NCBI GenBank assembly: GCA_934648845.1
Contig: CAKUFS010000002.1
Span: 1-64,000 of the forward strand
From: an uncultured Eggerthellaceae bacterium
GTDB taxonomy: Bacteria > Actinomycetota > Coriobacteriia > Coriobacteriales > Eggerthellaceae
DNA: 64,000 nt
Direction: 5' to 3'
The position numbers and the translations under genes were made by a program. Shown here in pieces: positions 16,920 to 26,412 of this stretch (positions are counted from its first letter, which is position 1; the number at the start of each line of letters is the position of its first letter). The notes beneath the pieces are model-generated. The model did not search any database. It saw nothing but the letters and a program-made list of their open reading frames with translations, and was not told the origin of the DNA.

Positions 16920-18089
16920 CTAACAAGGACGTGCCGCAGCAGCAAGAATGACATCGGCTGCTTCGGCCAAATCTTCAAACGAAATGTTCAAAGGAGGCAA
17001 AAGACGAACTTTATCTTTAGCGGTCAAGCACAACACGCCTTGTTCGCGGCAATCGGACACCACTTGAGCAGCGGGACGCGTTGTCTTCAGACCCATCATC
17101 AAACCTAAGCCCGAAACGCCCTCGATGCCATCTGCACCTTGAAAACGATCACATAAATAAGCTGCTTTCTTGCACACCTGCTCAAGAAGAGCATCGTCGA
17201 TACGAGAAAGGATACTCAACGCGCCAGCGCAGCAAACAGGATTTCCACCAAACGTCGAGCCGTGATCGCCGTATCCCAACGTGTTTTGAACGCGACTGCC
17301 CATGAGGCATGCGCCAATGGGCAGTCCGCCGCCCAGGCCCTTCGCCGTAGTGACAATATCGGGGTTCACATCGTAGTTCATATACGCATAGAGCTTACCC
17401 GTACGACCGTTGCCCGTTTGCACCTCATCCACCATGAACAGGCAATCGAACTCATGACACAGCGCTTCAACAGCACGCACATATTCAGGTTCAAGCGGCA
17501 GTACGCCACCTTCGCCCTGAATGCACTCGATAAGCACGCCCGCAACGTTATGCGTCTCCAAGCAGGAACGCAGCGCCTGCGCATCGTTTGCCGGAACGTG
17601 CACGAATCCAGGCGTCAACGGCTGGAACAACTCGTGATAATGCTCTTGCCCAGTAGCCGCAAGCGTGGTGATGGTACGGCCATGGAAGCCGTTTTGCAAC
17701 GTCACGATGGTGGAATACTCAGGCCCTTTCGTATCAGCCGCCCATTTGCGTGCAACTTTAATAGCGCACTCGTTCGATTCTGCGCCGGAGTTGGCGAAAA
17801 AGACTTTCTTCATGCCGGTACGTTCGCACAGCATTTCAGCCAACTTCGCGCACGGTTCGGTGAAATACAGATTCGAGGTGTGCTGCAGCGTTTCCAACTG
17901 GGAAATTACCGCCTGCTGCCACTGCTTATCGGCGTAGCCGAAAGCGTTCACGCCAATACCCGAGCCCATATCAACATAGCGTTTGCCCTGCGCATCGTAA
18001 GCATGGCAGCCTTCGCCGCGCACGAGCTCAACGGGAAACCGCTTATACGTTCCCGCTACAAATTCGGTATCAATATCAGTAATGCTCAC
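16920..18089 (-). CDS. argD: acetylornithine aminotransferase
   Basis: 389 residues, PLP-dependent class III aminotransferase converting N-acetylglutamate semialdehyde to N-acetylornithine. The PLP lysine is in VTTAKGLGGGLP; FFANSGAESNECAIKVAR and the Asp of FMVDEVQTGNGRTG are intact. GTG start at 18089 with AGAAGGAAAA upstream. Last gene of the argC-J-B-D run. Between it and argB is a 126-bp gap containing the short direct repeat ATAAAACCGCAG twice. Confidence 0.93.
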   Translation of the reverse strand: MSITDIDTEFVAGTYKRFPVELVRGEGCHAYDAQGKRYVDMGSGIGVNAFGYADKQWQQAVISQLETLQHTSNLYFTEPCAKLAEMLCERTGMKKVFFANSGAESNECAIKVARKWAADTKGPEYSTIVTLQNGFHGRTITTLAATGQEHYHELFQPLTPGFVHVPANDAQALRSCLETHNVAGVLIECIQGEGGVLPLEPEYVRAVEALCHEFDCLFMVDEVQTGNGRTGKLYAYMNYDVNPDIVTTAKGLGGGLPIGACLMGSRVQNTLGYGDHGSTFGGNPVCCAGALSILSRIDDALLEQVCKKAAYLCDRFQGADGIEGVSGLGLMMGLKTTRPAAQVVSDCREQGVLCLTAKDKVRLLPPLNISFEDLAEAADVILAAAARPC

Positions 18090-18215
18090 TGGTTTTCCTT
18101 CTCTTCAAGGCGCCTTGTTCTATAAAACCGCAGATGCCCCATAAAACCGCAGGTAAAACGTTGTTTGTTCAGCGCATGTTCGGCTATCCCCAACAAACGG
18201 GTCACCAACAGAGCG

Positions 18216-19076
18216 CTATGCCGTAACCATCGTGCCGGCACCTTCATCGGTCATAAGCTCCATCAAAATGGAATGCGGAATGCGTCCGTCCATAATGACG
18301 ACTTTTTCCACACCGCGCTCAATAGCGTCAATACAGCACGCCACCTTGGGAATCATGCCGCCTGAAATGATGCCGTTCTCTTTAAGCTCCGATGCCTGTG
18401 CAACCGTCATCTCGGCGATAAGGCTTGAAGGATCATCTTTGTCGCGCAAAACGCCCGCGATATCGGTCATCATGATAAGGCGCTGTGCGTTCAGAGCACC
18501 GGCAATAGCCGCAGCAGCAATATCGCCGTTGATGTTGTACGTTTCGCCATTTGGACCACAACCAAGCGTCGAGATGACCGGAATATACCCGCCATCAAGC
18601 AAATCAAGAACCGGCTTGACGTTAACCGACGTTACATCGCCCACGAAGCCCAACTTCGGATCGCGCTGTTTCGCCTGAATCAAACGGCTGTCCAAACCCG
18701 AAAGACCCATAGCATTACCGCCGCGCTGGCTGAGCATGCCTACCAGCGTCTTGTTCACCTTGCCCGCCAGAACCATTTGCACAATGTCAACGGTTTCCTC
18801 GTCGGTTACGCGCTGACCATCAATGAACTGCACTTCCTTGCCAAGTCGCTTTGTTAACGCGCTGATTTCCGGGCCGCCGCCATGGACAAGCACCACGCGC
18901 ACGCCAACAAGCCACAGCAGAACAATATCTTCCATGACCTGCTGCTTTAGATGCTCGTCAACCATTGCGTTGCCACCGTATTTGATAACGATAATCTGCC
19001 CCGCATGGAAACGTATGTACGGCAGCGCCTGAGCTAGAACCTCGGCGCGCTGCTCATTGGAAAAGTGATTCTGCAT
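18216..19076 (-). CDS. argB: acetylglutamate kinase
   Basis: 286 residues, amino-acid kinase fold. Motifs: VIKYGGNAM near the N-terminus (phosphate binding), VLVHGGGPEIS, and NINGDIAAAAIAGAL. It phosphorylates N-acetylglutamate, the second step of arginine synthesis. ATG at 19076 was chosen by family length; an in-frame extension of 41 codons runs back toward argJ and has no support. Only a weak GAAGAG precedes the start, so translation may be coupled to argJ, which ends 65 bp upstream. Confidence 0.95.
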   Translation of the reverse strand: MQNHFSNEQRAEVLAQALPYIRFHAGQIIVIKYGGNAMVDEHLKQQVMEDIVLLWLVGVRVVLVHGGGPEISALTKRLGKEVQFIDGQRVTDEETVDIVQMVLAGKVNKTLVGMLSQRGGNAMGLSGLDSRLIQAKQRDPKLGFVGDVTSVNVKPVLDLLDGGYIPVISTLGCGPNGETYNINGDIAAAAIAGALNAQRLIMMTDIAGVLRDKDDPSSLIAEMTVAQASELKENGIISGGMIPKVACCIDAIERGVEKVVIMDGRIPHSILMELMTDEGAGTMVTA

Positions 19077-19141
19077 TCTCTTCGTTCTTCTTTCTTTGAT
19101 GCTGCTCTTGGCAAGGGCCTTTTGTTTCGGCGTGATGCGCC

Positions 19142-20359
19142 TTAGGTTCGATAATCTCCGTTGATCTTCACGTATTCGTACGTCAAGTCGCAACCCCATG
19201 CCGTGGCACTTTCCTGGCCGCTATTCAAATCAACAAGAATTTGAATCTCACTTTCAACCAGGACTTCCTTTGCTTCTTCTTCGGAGAAGGGAACGCCGGC
19301 GCCGGCTTCGCACAACAGCACTTCGCCGCCGGTGCTGCGGAAACGCACATCCACTTTATGCACGTCTACATCAACGGGAGCATATCCAATAGCGCACAAA
19401 ACGCGACCCCAGTTGGCGTCTGCTCCGAAAATTGCTGCCTTCACCAGGCTCGAGCAAATAACGCTTTTCGCCACAACACGCGCCGTCTGTTTATCGGTCG
19501 CGCCCGACACCACGCACTCGATAAGCTTCGAGGCGCCTTCGCCATCGGCCGCCATACGACGAGCAAGCGTGCGCGTCACCGTTGCAAGCGCCTCGGTAAA
19601 CGCCTGATAGTCAGCGCCTTGCGCTGTGGAAATCGGCTTGTTGCCCGCTAACCCATTCGCAAGTACCACAACCATATCGTTTGTAGACGTGTCACCATCA
19701 ACGCTAATCATGTTGAAGCTATCCTGGATGTCCGCGGAAAGCGCCGTCTGAAGAACCGCCGGCTCAATGGCGGCATCGGTCGTGATAAAGCCCAGCATGG
19801 TGGCCATGTTCGGATGAATCATGCCGCTTCCCTTGGAGATACCGCCCATACGGCACGTTACGCCACCCAGCTCGAACTCAACCGCGACTTTTTTCTCCAC
19901 CGTGTCGGTTGTCATAATGCCTTCCGCGGCGGCGCTTGCACCTTGTGCGCTCAAACCGGATACAAGTTGTGGAATGCCCGCTTTGAACGGATCAAGGCTC
20001 ATGGGCTGCCCGATAACACCCGTGGAACCAACAACAACGTCATCAGGGGAAATGCCCATTTCGCTGGCAAGAAGCTGGCTTGTTTGCTCAGCGATCTCCG
20101 CGCCGTTCGCGTTGCACGTATTCGCATTGCCGCTGTTGCAAATAATGACTTGCGCATGGCCGTCCGCCAAATGGGCGCGCGTCACTTCAAGCGGTGCACC
20201 TTTCACTTTATTCGTGGTGTACGTTGCCGCAGCCGCGCAGCGCACTTCGCTTGCAATAAGCGACAAATCACGCTTGGAGCGATTCATGCGGAAGCCGCAA
20301 TGCACGCCATTGGCGGTAAATCCCGCCGGAGCGCAAACACCACCTTCAATTAATTTCAT
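19142..20359 (-). CDS. argJ: glutamate N-acetyltransferase/amino-acid acetyltransferase
   Basis: 405 residues. Self-cleaving Ntn-type enzyme: the Thr nucleophile follows Ala in HPNMATMLGF, preceded by KGSGM. It recycles acetyl groups from acetylornithine to glutamate, so no separate ornithine deacetylase is needed. ATG at 20359 is preceded by GGAAAGGAT; the 37-codon in-frame extension upstream overlaps the end of argC and is rejected. Confidence 0.95.
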   Translation of the reverse strand: MKLIEGGVCAPAGFTANGVHCGFRMNRSKRDLSLIASEVRCAAAATYTTNKVKGAPLEVTRAHLADGHAQVIICNSGNANTCNANGAEIAEQTSQLLASEMGISPDDVVVGSTGVIGQPMSLDPFKAGIPQLVSGLSAQGASAAAEGIMTTDTVEKKVAVEFELGGVTCRMGGISKGSGMIHPNMATMLGFITTDAAIEPAVLQTALSADIQDSFNMISVDGDTSTNDMVVVLANGLAGNKPISTAQGADYQAFTEALATVTRTLARRMAADGEGASKLIECVVSGATDKQTARVVAKSVICSSLVKAAIFGADANWGRVLCAIGYAPVDVDVHKVDVRFRSTGGEVLLCEAGAGVPFSEEEAKEVLVESEIQILVDLNSGQESATAWGCDLTYEYVKINGDYRT

Positions 20360-20462
20360 ATCAATCCTTTCCGTTTTCGCAGAAACTTCCGATCGATTAC
20401 CCTCGTCACTTACGCTACTCACGCGCCCAACCGCGCAATCAAAATAAAGCGATGGTTCAGGC

Positions 20463-21404
20463 TCACACATTCAAGCCAAGCGTAGGGTCAACGCCTAAAA
20501 CCAAATTCATGTTCTGGATAGCAGCGCCCGACGAGCCTTTGCCCAGGTTATCGAAGCGCGCCACCAGCAGCAAACGCTCATCGGTACCGCACACGCTTAC
20601 CTGCATATCGTCGCGTCCCGCGAACGCGGCAGCAGACAGGAATCCCCCTTCGGCGGCTTCCGATTCAGGCGCAAAATGCACCACCCCGCGCGTGTCGCTC
20701 GCATAAAACTGCTCATACGCCTGTTCGATAGCCGCTTTGTCGCCCGCCACTTGCGAAGCAAAAACCGGCACGCATACCTCCATGCCCGCATAATACGGGG
20801 CGACCGTCGGGCAGAAAATAGGCGCCTGCCCTAAATCGCACATTTTCACCATTTCGGAAAGATGTTTGTGCTGCTGGCTCAAGCCGTAAACACGCGGAGC
20901 CGCAAGCAGCTCGTCTTGGTTCGCTGCGTTTTCATACTGCGCAATCATGGATTTTCCGCCGCCGGAATATCCCGTAAGCGAAAAACACGTCAGCTGCGCT
21001 GCGGGATCTAAAATGCCACCGCGCACCAAAGGCGCAACAAGCGCGATGAAGCCGCTTGCATGACATCCCGGGTTGGCAATGCGTTTTGCCGTTGAGACAG
21101 CCTGGTCATCAGGTAAAATCTCAGGGAAGCCATAAGTCCAGCCTGGATCAACGCGATGCGCCGTGGAGGTGTCGATAATCACCGTGTCCGAGTTTTCCAC
21201 TAACGTTGCCGCTTCGATTGCCGCAGCATCGGGCAAGCATAGGAACGCGATATCGGCCGCGTTGAGCATTTCCTTGCGCTTGGCACTATCTTTGCGCTGG
21301 TCATCGGGCAGCGCAAGCAGTGTGATATCAGGCCGCTGCGCAAGGCGATCGTGGATGCGCAAACCCGTGGTGCCGGCGCTGCCGTCGATAAATACGTTTG
21401 TCAT
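20463..21404 (-). CDS. argC: N-acetyl-gamma-glutamyl-phosphate reductase (short type)
   Basis: 313 residues. NADP-binding start VFIDGSAGTTGLRI, active-site Cys in NPGCHASGF, and the substrate loop SGGGKSMI. It fits the shorter ArgC type 2. The start at 21404 gives the family N-terminus; another ATG lies four codons earlier (21416). Neither has a clear ribosome binding site, and the upstream DNA is unusually AT-rich. First gene of the arginine operon. ArgR-like palindromes lie upstream. Confidence 0.92.
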   Translation of the reverse strand: MTNVFIDGSAGTTGLRIHDRLAQRPDITLLALPDDQRKDSAKRKEMLNAADIAFLCLPDAAAIEAATLVENSDTVIIDTSTAHRVDPGWTYGFPEILPDDQAVSTAKRIANPGCHASGFIALVAPLVRGGILDPAAQLTCFSLTGYSGGGKSMIAQYENAANQDELLAAPRVYGLSQQHKHLSEMVKMCDLGQAPIFCPTVAPYYAGMEVCVPVFASQVAGDKAAIEQAYEQFYASDTRGVVHFAPESEAAEGGFLSAAAFAGRDDMQVSVCGTDERLLLVARFDNLGKGSSGAAIQNMNLVLGVDPTLGLNV

Positions 21405-21713
21405 AGCAAAATACATTCAATATTGCATAATTAGTTTGTAATATGCAGTTTATTTGCATAAAACGCTTTGTCTAGTCATTTTTAAGAAAAATGCAGAATG
21501 CGCTCATTTTTCTCCGTGAACAAGCGTCATACAAGACGTAGATATTGTAAAAATCAATGACCAAGCCCTTCGCCAGCTTGATACCAAATAGAATACATAA
21601 CGCAGAAACGGTCGCACCACAAACCCGCAGGCAACACCTGCAACCCGCGCCGTGAATGCAGTGCAAAGCACCAGCCACCGCGCGCGCCCAGGAATGCCAA
21701 CGAAAGGAACCGC
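21405..21713. other. divergent regulatory region argC / LysR gene
   Basis: AT-rich next to argC (about 21410-21600), with the ArgR-like palindrome at 21442-21460 and related half sites TTGCATAAT near 21423. No coding frame of note. The LysR gene may also bind here, as such regulators often act on divergent targets, but no LTTR T-N11-A box was singled out. Confidence 0.5.
21442..21460. promoter_or_regulatory. putative ArgR operator
   Basis: TATGCA and TGCATA form an inverted repeat (TATGCAGTTTATTTGCATA), and a second, less perfect TTGCATAAT/TAATATGCA arrangement overlaps it at 21423-21448. Tandem TGCAT-based palindromes before argC resemble ARG boxes. The 19-bp length differs by one from the classical 18-bp box, so the call is tentative. 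Confidence 0.5.
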
Positions 21714-22637
21714 ATGACCCTCCAACAACTTCGCTACCTTATGGCAGTAGCGCAACAAGGTTCGTTCAACGCCGCCGCTGCGCGCCTATTCGTCTCCCAA
21801 TCGACGCTTTCCATTTCTATCAAGGAGCTTGAAGAAGAGCTGGGCATTCAGATTTTTTTGCGCTCGAATCGCGGTCTGAAGCTCACCAACGATGGCACCG
21901 AGCTGCTTGGTTACGCGCGCCAAGTAATCGAGCAGGCCGAGCTGCTTGAAAACCGCTACGCCACCCGCTCGGAAGAGCGCGCGCGTCTGGCCATTAGCAC
22001 CCAGCATTACGCGTTTTGCGTCCAGGCGTTCGTGAGCCTGACCAACGAATATCAAGGCGGTGCCTACGACTTCACGCTGCGCGAAACGCGTACCGGCGAG
22101 ATTATCGATGACGTGCGCAACTTTAAAGCCGACATTGGCATCTTGTACCTTTCCGCCGCAAACGAGAAGGTTCTAATCAGTACATTTGATGAAGCGCATC
22201 TGACGTTTACACCGCTGTTTGTCGCTCGTGCGCACGTGTTCGTGGGAAGCCATCATCCGCTGGCGGCGCGCGAAAGCGTTTCCTTGGTCGATCTTGAAGA
22301 CTACCCGCGTTACTCGTTTGAGCAGGGTCTTACGAACTCGTTCCATTATTCCGAAGAGCCATTCGGCTACCTGCCCCACACGCGAAACATCACGTATTCC
22401 GACCGCGGCACGCTCACCACGCTGCTCACCTTCGGCAACGGTTACACGCTGTCCACGGGCGTTTTATCCGACGAAATGTCATCGGATATTGTGGCAATTC
22501 CCCTTGAGGAGGAATGCATCATGCGCGTTGGCTACATAACGCACGATGAGAAAGTACTCTCTGAACTGGCTAAACGATACATAACGCTGCTGCATGGTCG
22601 CATTGAAATGACGCTTGGCGAAAGAACCATTGGGTAG
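21714..22637 (+). CDS. LysR-family transcriptional regulator
   Basis: 307 residues. N-terminal winged helix MTLQQLRYLMAVAQQGSFNAAAARLFVSQ is classical for LysR; the rest is a periplasmic-binding-protein-like effector domain (about 90-300). GAAAGGAACC precedes the ATG. It stands alone, divergent from argC and convergent with the MenE-MenC gene. The effector and targets cannot be read from the sequence. Confidence 0.93.
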   Translation: MTLQQLRYLMAVAQQGSFNAAAARLFVSQSTLSISIKELEEELGIQIFLRSNRGLKLTNDGTELLGYARQVIEQAELLENRYATRSEERARLAISTQHYAFCVQAFVSLTNEYQGGAYDFTLRETRTGEIIDDVRNFKADIGILYLSAANEKVLISTFDEAHLTFTPLFVARAHVFVGSHHPLAARESVSLVDLEDYPRYSFEQGLTNSFHYSEEPFGYLPHTRNITYSDRGTLTTLLTFGNGYTLSTGVLSDEMSSDIVAIPLEEECIMRVGYITHDEKVLSELAKRYITLLHGRIEMTLGERTIG

Positions 22638-22734
22638 AAGGCCGCACCGGGCTGTACGCGCCGGGCGGCACGACCGCTCCACATCCGCCCGCCACCCGCC
22701 GCGCCGGACGGGCACACCCGCCCTGCGGGCATCG

Positions 22735-25698
22735 CTACTCCACAACAATGCTGCGTATCAGATAGCGCTCCAGCGCCGCTCGGTCAAGAGCGCATCCAAA
22801 ACCGCTGGGCGCCTGGGCCTTGTTCAGCGTGACCAGCCCGCGCTCCACCGTGTGAGCGGGATTCGCAATGTCGCTCACGAACTGTCGCAGCACCGAACCG
22901 GTGTTTCCCGCATCTTCCACCGTGGGAAGCGTTTGCAGCGCAGCGTGCATTTTTCGCGAAATACCCAGGTCAAACATGCCGCCAACCCAAATATGCACCC
23001 CGCGGATATGAGCTTGCCGAACAAAGTCAAGCGTTGGCCGCACGCCGCCGAACTCGCCCACGCGCGCAACTACATACCGCAAATTGGGATATTCCAACGC
23101 AAGATAAGCCTCTTGCAGCGTTGGGACCGTTTCGTCCAGGCAAATCGGCGTATGCAGCGTCTGTTGGAAGCGAGACAGCTGCGCCAAGTGACGGCGCACT
23201 AAAGACTGCCGATCATTCGCCCGCGCGCCACCCATAAAGCGCGAGGCCACCGCGGGAACATCCCCCGCAAACGCAAGCGGCTCTTCAATCCAAGAAATGT
23301 TGAACTCATCCAAAGCACGCAGCTCATCTGCGGTTTCTTCCGTAAAACTACGATGCGCATCAAGCGTTATCATCAAATCCGAGAAAACCTGCCGCACAGC
23401 GCGCACGCGCTGATACGTCATGCCCGGGCAAACATCAAGCGTCACGCAGCTATAGCCCGCCTCAACGCAGCGCCACACCTGCTCTACCGTGTCGTGCGCA
23501 TCCACCAAACCCACCACAGCAGCCGCACGCACGCGACATTGCGAGCCATCGGCGCTGGAAGGCCTGCCGCCAATCAACTGCCAAAACGCCAAGCCTGACA
23601 CCTTGCCATACAAGTCCCAAAACGCCGGCTCCAGCGCACCAACAGAACGCACGTGTCGCTGGGCATCGGAGCATTCCATAAGGCAGGGAAAAACTTCGCC
23701 CGGGTGCAAAAACGCCTGGCCAACAACGTGCGGCGCCAGCACATTCGCCAGATACTCCTCGGCATCCTTCAGCGTTTCAAAACCAGAATCATCGCTGGAA
23801 AACGCCACGCACTCGCCAATGCCCGTGCGCCCCGCGTAATCCACAATCTCAACCAAAAGCGACTCGCGCTGCTTGCACTCCTTCCCGCCAATTTTCGCTG
23901 CGCTTGCAAGCGGCACGGCAACATGATGCAGCTTCACCTTCGCCACTTCCAAACGTTCGCTGCAGCATCGCTCAAGCAGCGTTTCATCCACACGTCCCGC
24001 ACTCGTGCGCGGAAACGAATCCAGCGCAAAAACGTGCCGCGGAATGCTGTACGTCGAGAGCTGCGTTGCTAAATTCAAGCGAAGGCGCACGGCAAAATCC
24101 CTGTTCGACGGCCTGCCCTGCTGCCCCCGATCGTTGCGCTCCACAAATGCCACGGGACATTGACCCAATGCGGCATGCGGCGCACCGAAAACGTACGCAT
24201 CGGACACGCCTTTTTCGGCAAGCAGCAATTCTTTGATTTCATCAGGGAAAACGTTGTTTCCGCCACACAAGAACATGGTATCGGTGCGCCCCCGCACAGT
24301 AATGCGGTCGGCGTGGCATTTCGCGGTGTCGCCCGTAGGCAAAAAACCGTTCACCGTAATGGAGCCGCGCATGCCCAGATATCGGTCGCACACGCTGGCG
24401 CCCTTCACCAGCAAACGCCCAAATCCGCTTGGCGCCGCTTGTTCGATACGCACCTCGTAACCAGGCAGCAAGCGAAGCGAGCCATCAAACGTGCCGTCAA
24501 TCGGTCCAATAGCAATATGACCTGCGGTTTCGGTAATACCATACCCCGCATATACACAGATGCGCCGCTTTGCGCACGCTGACATCACGCTGTGGTCAAG
24601 CGCCGACCCGCCTAGAAGCAGGCAGCTATACCGCCGCAGCGCCGCTTGGTTCTCGCACATCAGCAGCTCAGCCAGCATGGCATCGTCAACCGCGATGTGC
24701 GTCGCGCCCAGCCGATCAACATCGCGCAGCAGCGTATCGGGCTGGAAGCACTCGTACACGGCGAAGGCGGAACGATTGCAAATGCTGCGCACGATCACCT
24801 GCAAGCCCATAACGCGATAAAACGGCAGCACGGCCTGCCAAACGCCGCGCCCTTGCTTGCACATCACGCTGTTCAGGGATTTTGCCGCTTCCGTTACGTT
24901 TTTCCAGCTCAGGCACACTGGCTTGCTCTTGCCCGAAACACCCGCCGTAAACAGAACGACCGCCGGCTTCGTATCATCGAAAAGATGCGCGGAGTGATCG
25001 GCGAAATGCACCACCGCTTCTTCCGAATCGGAAGAATAGCGGCGCAACTGCGAAGGCGGAAGCTTCGTTGCGTCGCGTCCCAAGCGTCCCGCTTCCGCAT
25101 ATGATCCCTGAATAGGGCCGCTTGAGAAAGAGGCGCGCACGCCATTGCGCCGGTTCGTGCCAGAATTGGACAACCAGCCGCGCGCCATTTCGGCATCAAC
25201 GTTTCCCGCCGCACTGCGCGCACCTGCGCGCACGACTTTTCCGCGCAAATAATCGTTCTCGGAACTACCAGCATCGGAAGAAAAGCCTGCTTGAACGCCA
25301 GGTGCTTCCCCATCGATGATCAAGCGCGCATGCTGAATAAGATCTTCGATGTTTTCCTGGTCAATGAAACACGAAATGGTCGTGTTGGGAATCGATTCGA
25401 TTTCGACATAACGCGCCGCACGCTCGGCGGGCGTCAAGTGCGGATCCATGCCTATCAGGGCAAAATTGCCGTACGCCGCCGCAAGCAGCAACAACGGCCA
25501 CGCTTCACCGTTGGGCAGCTCGACCGCCACATAATGGCCGCGCGCCACACCTGCCGAGCGCAAGCATTGCGCCAAGGCGGCTCCGTGCAAGCGCGCACGA
25601 TGATAGCTGTACCGCGTCTCGTGACCCGCTGCGTCCATCGCGGTAAAACAAAGCTGACGCGGATTCGTTCGTGCCATGTTTTCGAAAATTCGAAGCAT
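22735..25698 (-). CDS. MenE-MenC fusion: O-succinylbenzoate-CoA ligase and synthase domains
   Basis: 987 residues. Residues 1-~585 are an adenylate-forming ligase (LFTAGVSGKSKP P-loop, YGITETAG, LPTGDTAKCHADRITVRGRTD). Residues ~587-987 are an enolase-superfamily domain most like O-succinylbenzoate synthase: metal ligands in ITLDAHR, WIEEPL and ICLDET, and the GGMFDLGI ending. Both acts belong to menaquinone synthesis. Oddities: the ligase A10 lysine is Arg569 (TSAGRVDE), and the synthase KxK lysines are Thr753/Asp755 (VTLDVCPG), with the second catalytic lysine replaced by Arg879. ATG at 25698 is chosen since the longer frame overlaps the upstream gene. No frameshift is seen. Function may be altered. 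Confidence 0.8.
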   Translation of the reverse strand: MLRIFENMARTNPRQLCFTAMDAAGHETRYSYHRARLHGAALAQCLRSAGVARGHYVAVELPNGEAWPLLLLAAAYGNFALIGMDPHLTPAERAARYVEIESIPNTTISCFIDQENIEDLIQHARLIIDGEAPGVQAGFSSDAGSSENDYLRGKVVRAGARSAAGNVDAEMARGWLSNSGTNRRNGVRASFSSGPIQGSYAEAGRLGRDATKLPPSQLRRYSSDSEEAVVHFADHSAHLFDDTKPAVVLFTAGVSGKSKPVCLSWKNVTEAAKSLNSVMCKQGRGVWQAVLPFYRVMGLQVIVRSICNRSAFAVYECFQPDTLLRDVDRLGATHIAVDDAMLAELLMCENQAALRRYSCLLLGGSALDHSVMSACAKRRICVYAGYGITETAGHIAIGPIDGTFDGSLRLLPGYEVRIEQAAPSGFGRLLVKGASVCDRYLGMRGSITVNGFLPTGDTAKCHADRITVRGRTDTMFLCGGNNVFPDEIKELLLAEKGVSDAYVFGAPHAALGQCPVAFVERNDRGQQGRPSNRDFAVRLRLNLATQLSTYSIPRHVFALDSFPRTSAGRVDETLLERCCSERLEVAKVKLHHVAVPLASAAKIGGKECKQRESLLVEIVDYAGRTGIGECVAFSSDDSGFETLKDAEEYLANVLAPHVVGQAFLHPGEVFPCLMECSDAQRHVRSVGALEPAFWDLYGKVSGLAFWQLIGGRPSSADGSQCRVRAAAVVGLVDAHDTVEQVWRCVEAGYSCVTLDVCPGMTYQRVRAVRQVFSDLMITLDAHRSFTEETADELRALDEFNISWIEEPLAFAGDVPAVASRFMGGARANDRQSLVRRHLAQLSRFQQTLHTPICLDETVPTLQEAYLALEYPNLRYVVARVGEFGGVRPTLDFVRQAHIRGVHIWVGGMFDLGISRKMHAALQTLPTVEDAGNTGSVLRQFVSDIANPAHTVERGLVTLNKAQAPSGFGCALDRAALERYLIRSIVVE

Positions 25699-25739
25699 GA
25701 ATCGCGCCAGCCTTTCGTTATGAGTGGATGAGCGGTGCC

Positions 25740-26141
25740 CTAGCTCGTCCTCCGAGCAAGCTCCGCTAATTTCGGAAACAGTTCCTGCACGCGGTCGAAG
25801 CCGCGCGAACCTTCGTGCATAACGGTACAATACGTGCAGTCTTTGTACCCTTTCTCATTGTAGCGGAACGCGCCGCCACAATCAGGCCCCAATGCGTATA
25901 ACGGGCAGTAGCAAAAAACGCAATTGAATGTTATGTCGCTGGGCAGCTGATGGCAAGGGAAGTAAGGGCAGGCGTCATGCGTGAAGATGCGCTCGTCCTT
26001 TTCCGGAGAAGCATCCGTTGTTGCAGGGGCATCTGCGCTCGCCGCAGCTGCGCACGCTTCCGTTGCGCCGACCTCCGCCATGGGCACTGCCTGCTCCAAA
26101 GAGGCGTTCTCTGCCTGCTTTGCTGCTTCCAATTCCTGCAC
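25740..26141 (-). CDS. small cysteine-rich metal-binding protein (PF04071-like)
   Basis: 133 residues if the GTG at 26141 is used; a TTG at 26132, eight bases after GGAGG, is as likely. After an Ala/Glu-rich N-terminus the conserved part (about 58-115) reads CPYFPCH, NCVFCYCPLYALGPDCGG and CTYC. This is the spacing of the 'cysteine-rich small domain' family, thought to bind metal. The family often sits near cobalamin genes; here it lies between ddh and the MenE-MenC gene. It ends 41 bp before the MenE-MenC start, so the two may be co-transcribed. Confidence 0.75.
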   Translation of the reverse strand: MQELEAAKQAENASLEQAVPMAEVGATEACAAAASADAPATTDASPEKDERIFTHDACPYFPCHQLPSDITFNCVFCYCPLYALGPDCGGAFRYNEKGYKDCTYCTVMHEGSRGFDRVQELFPKLAELARRTS

Positions 26142-26412
26142 CTCCGTTTCCTATGCCTTTCGCTTTTTTGTTGCCGTCGCCATGTTTACCACCGTCGTGC
26201 GGGCTCGGCTCAATGCCACAGGCACGCTTCCCGTCGCTGCGGCAGTTGTCTCGAATGCACTTGGCTAACGCACGCTGCCCCTAAGCGCAGCCGCCGCATC
26301 CGCTTTCATCGCAAGCATTCACGCAGCACTTTTCAACGCCGCGCGCACACCTTCGCTATTTTACCGTCTTTTTCCCACGTTTTTACCGTGTTTTGTTGTA
26401 TTTTACGTGCAA

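Noticed and set aside
22735..25698. MenE-MenC gene as two genes joined by an assembly error
   Set aside because: The frame is continuous for 987 codons with even codon usage, and no stop, start or ribosome binding site lies near the junction at about residue 586.
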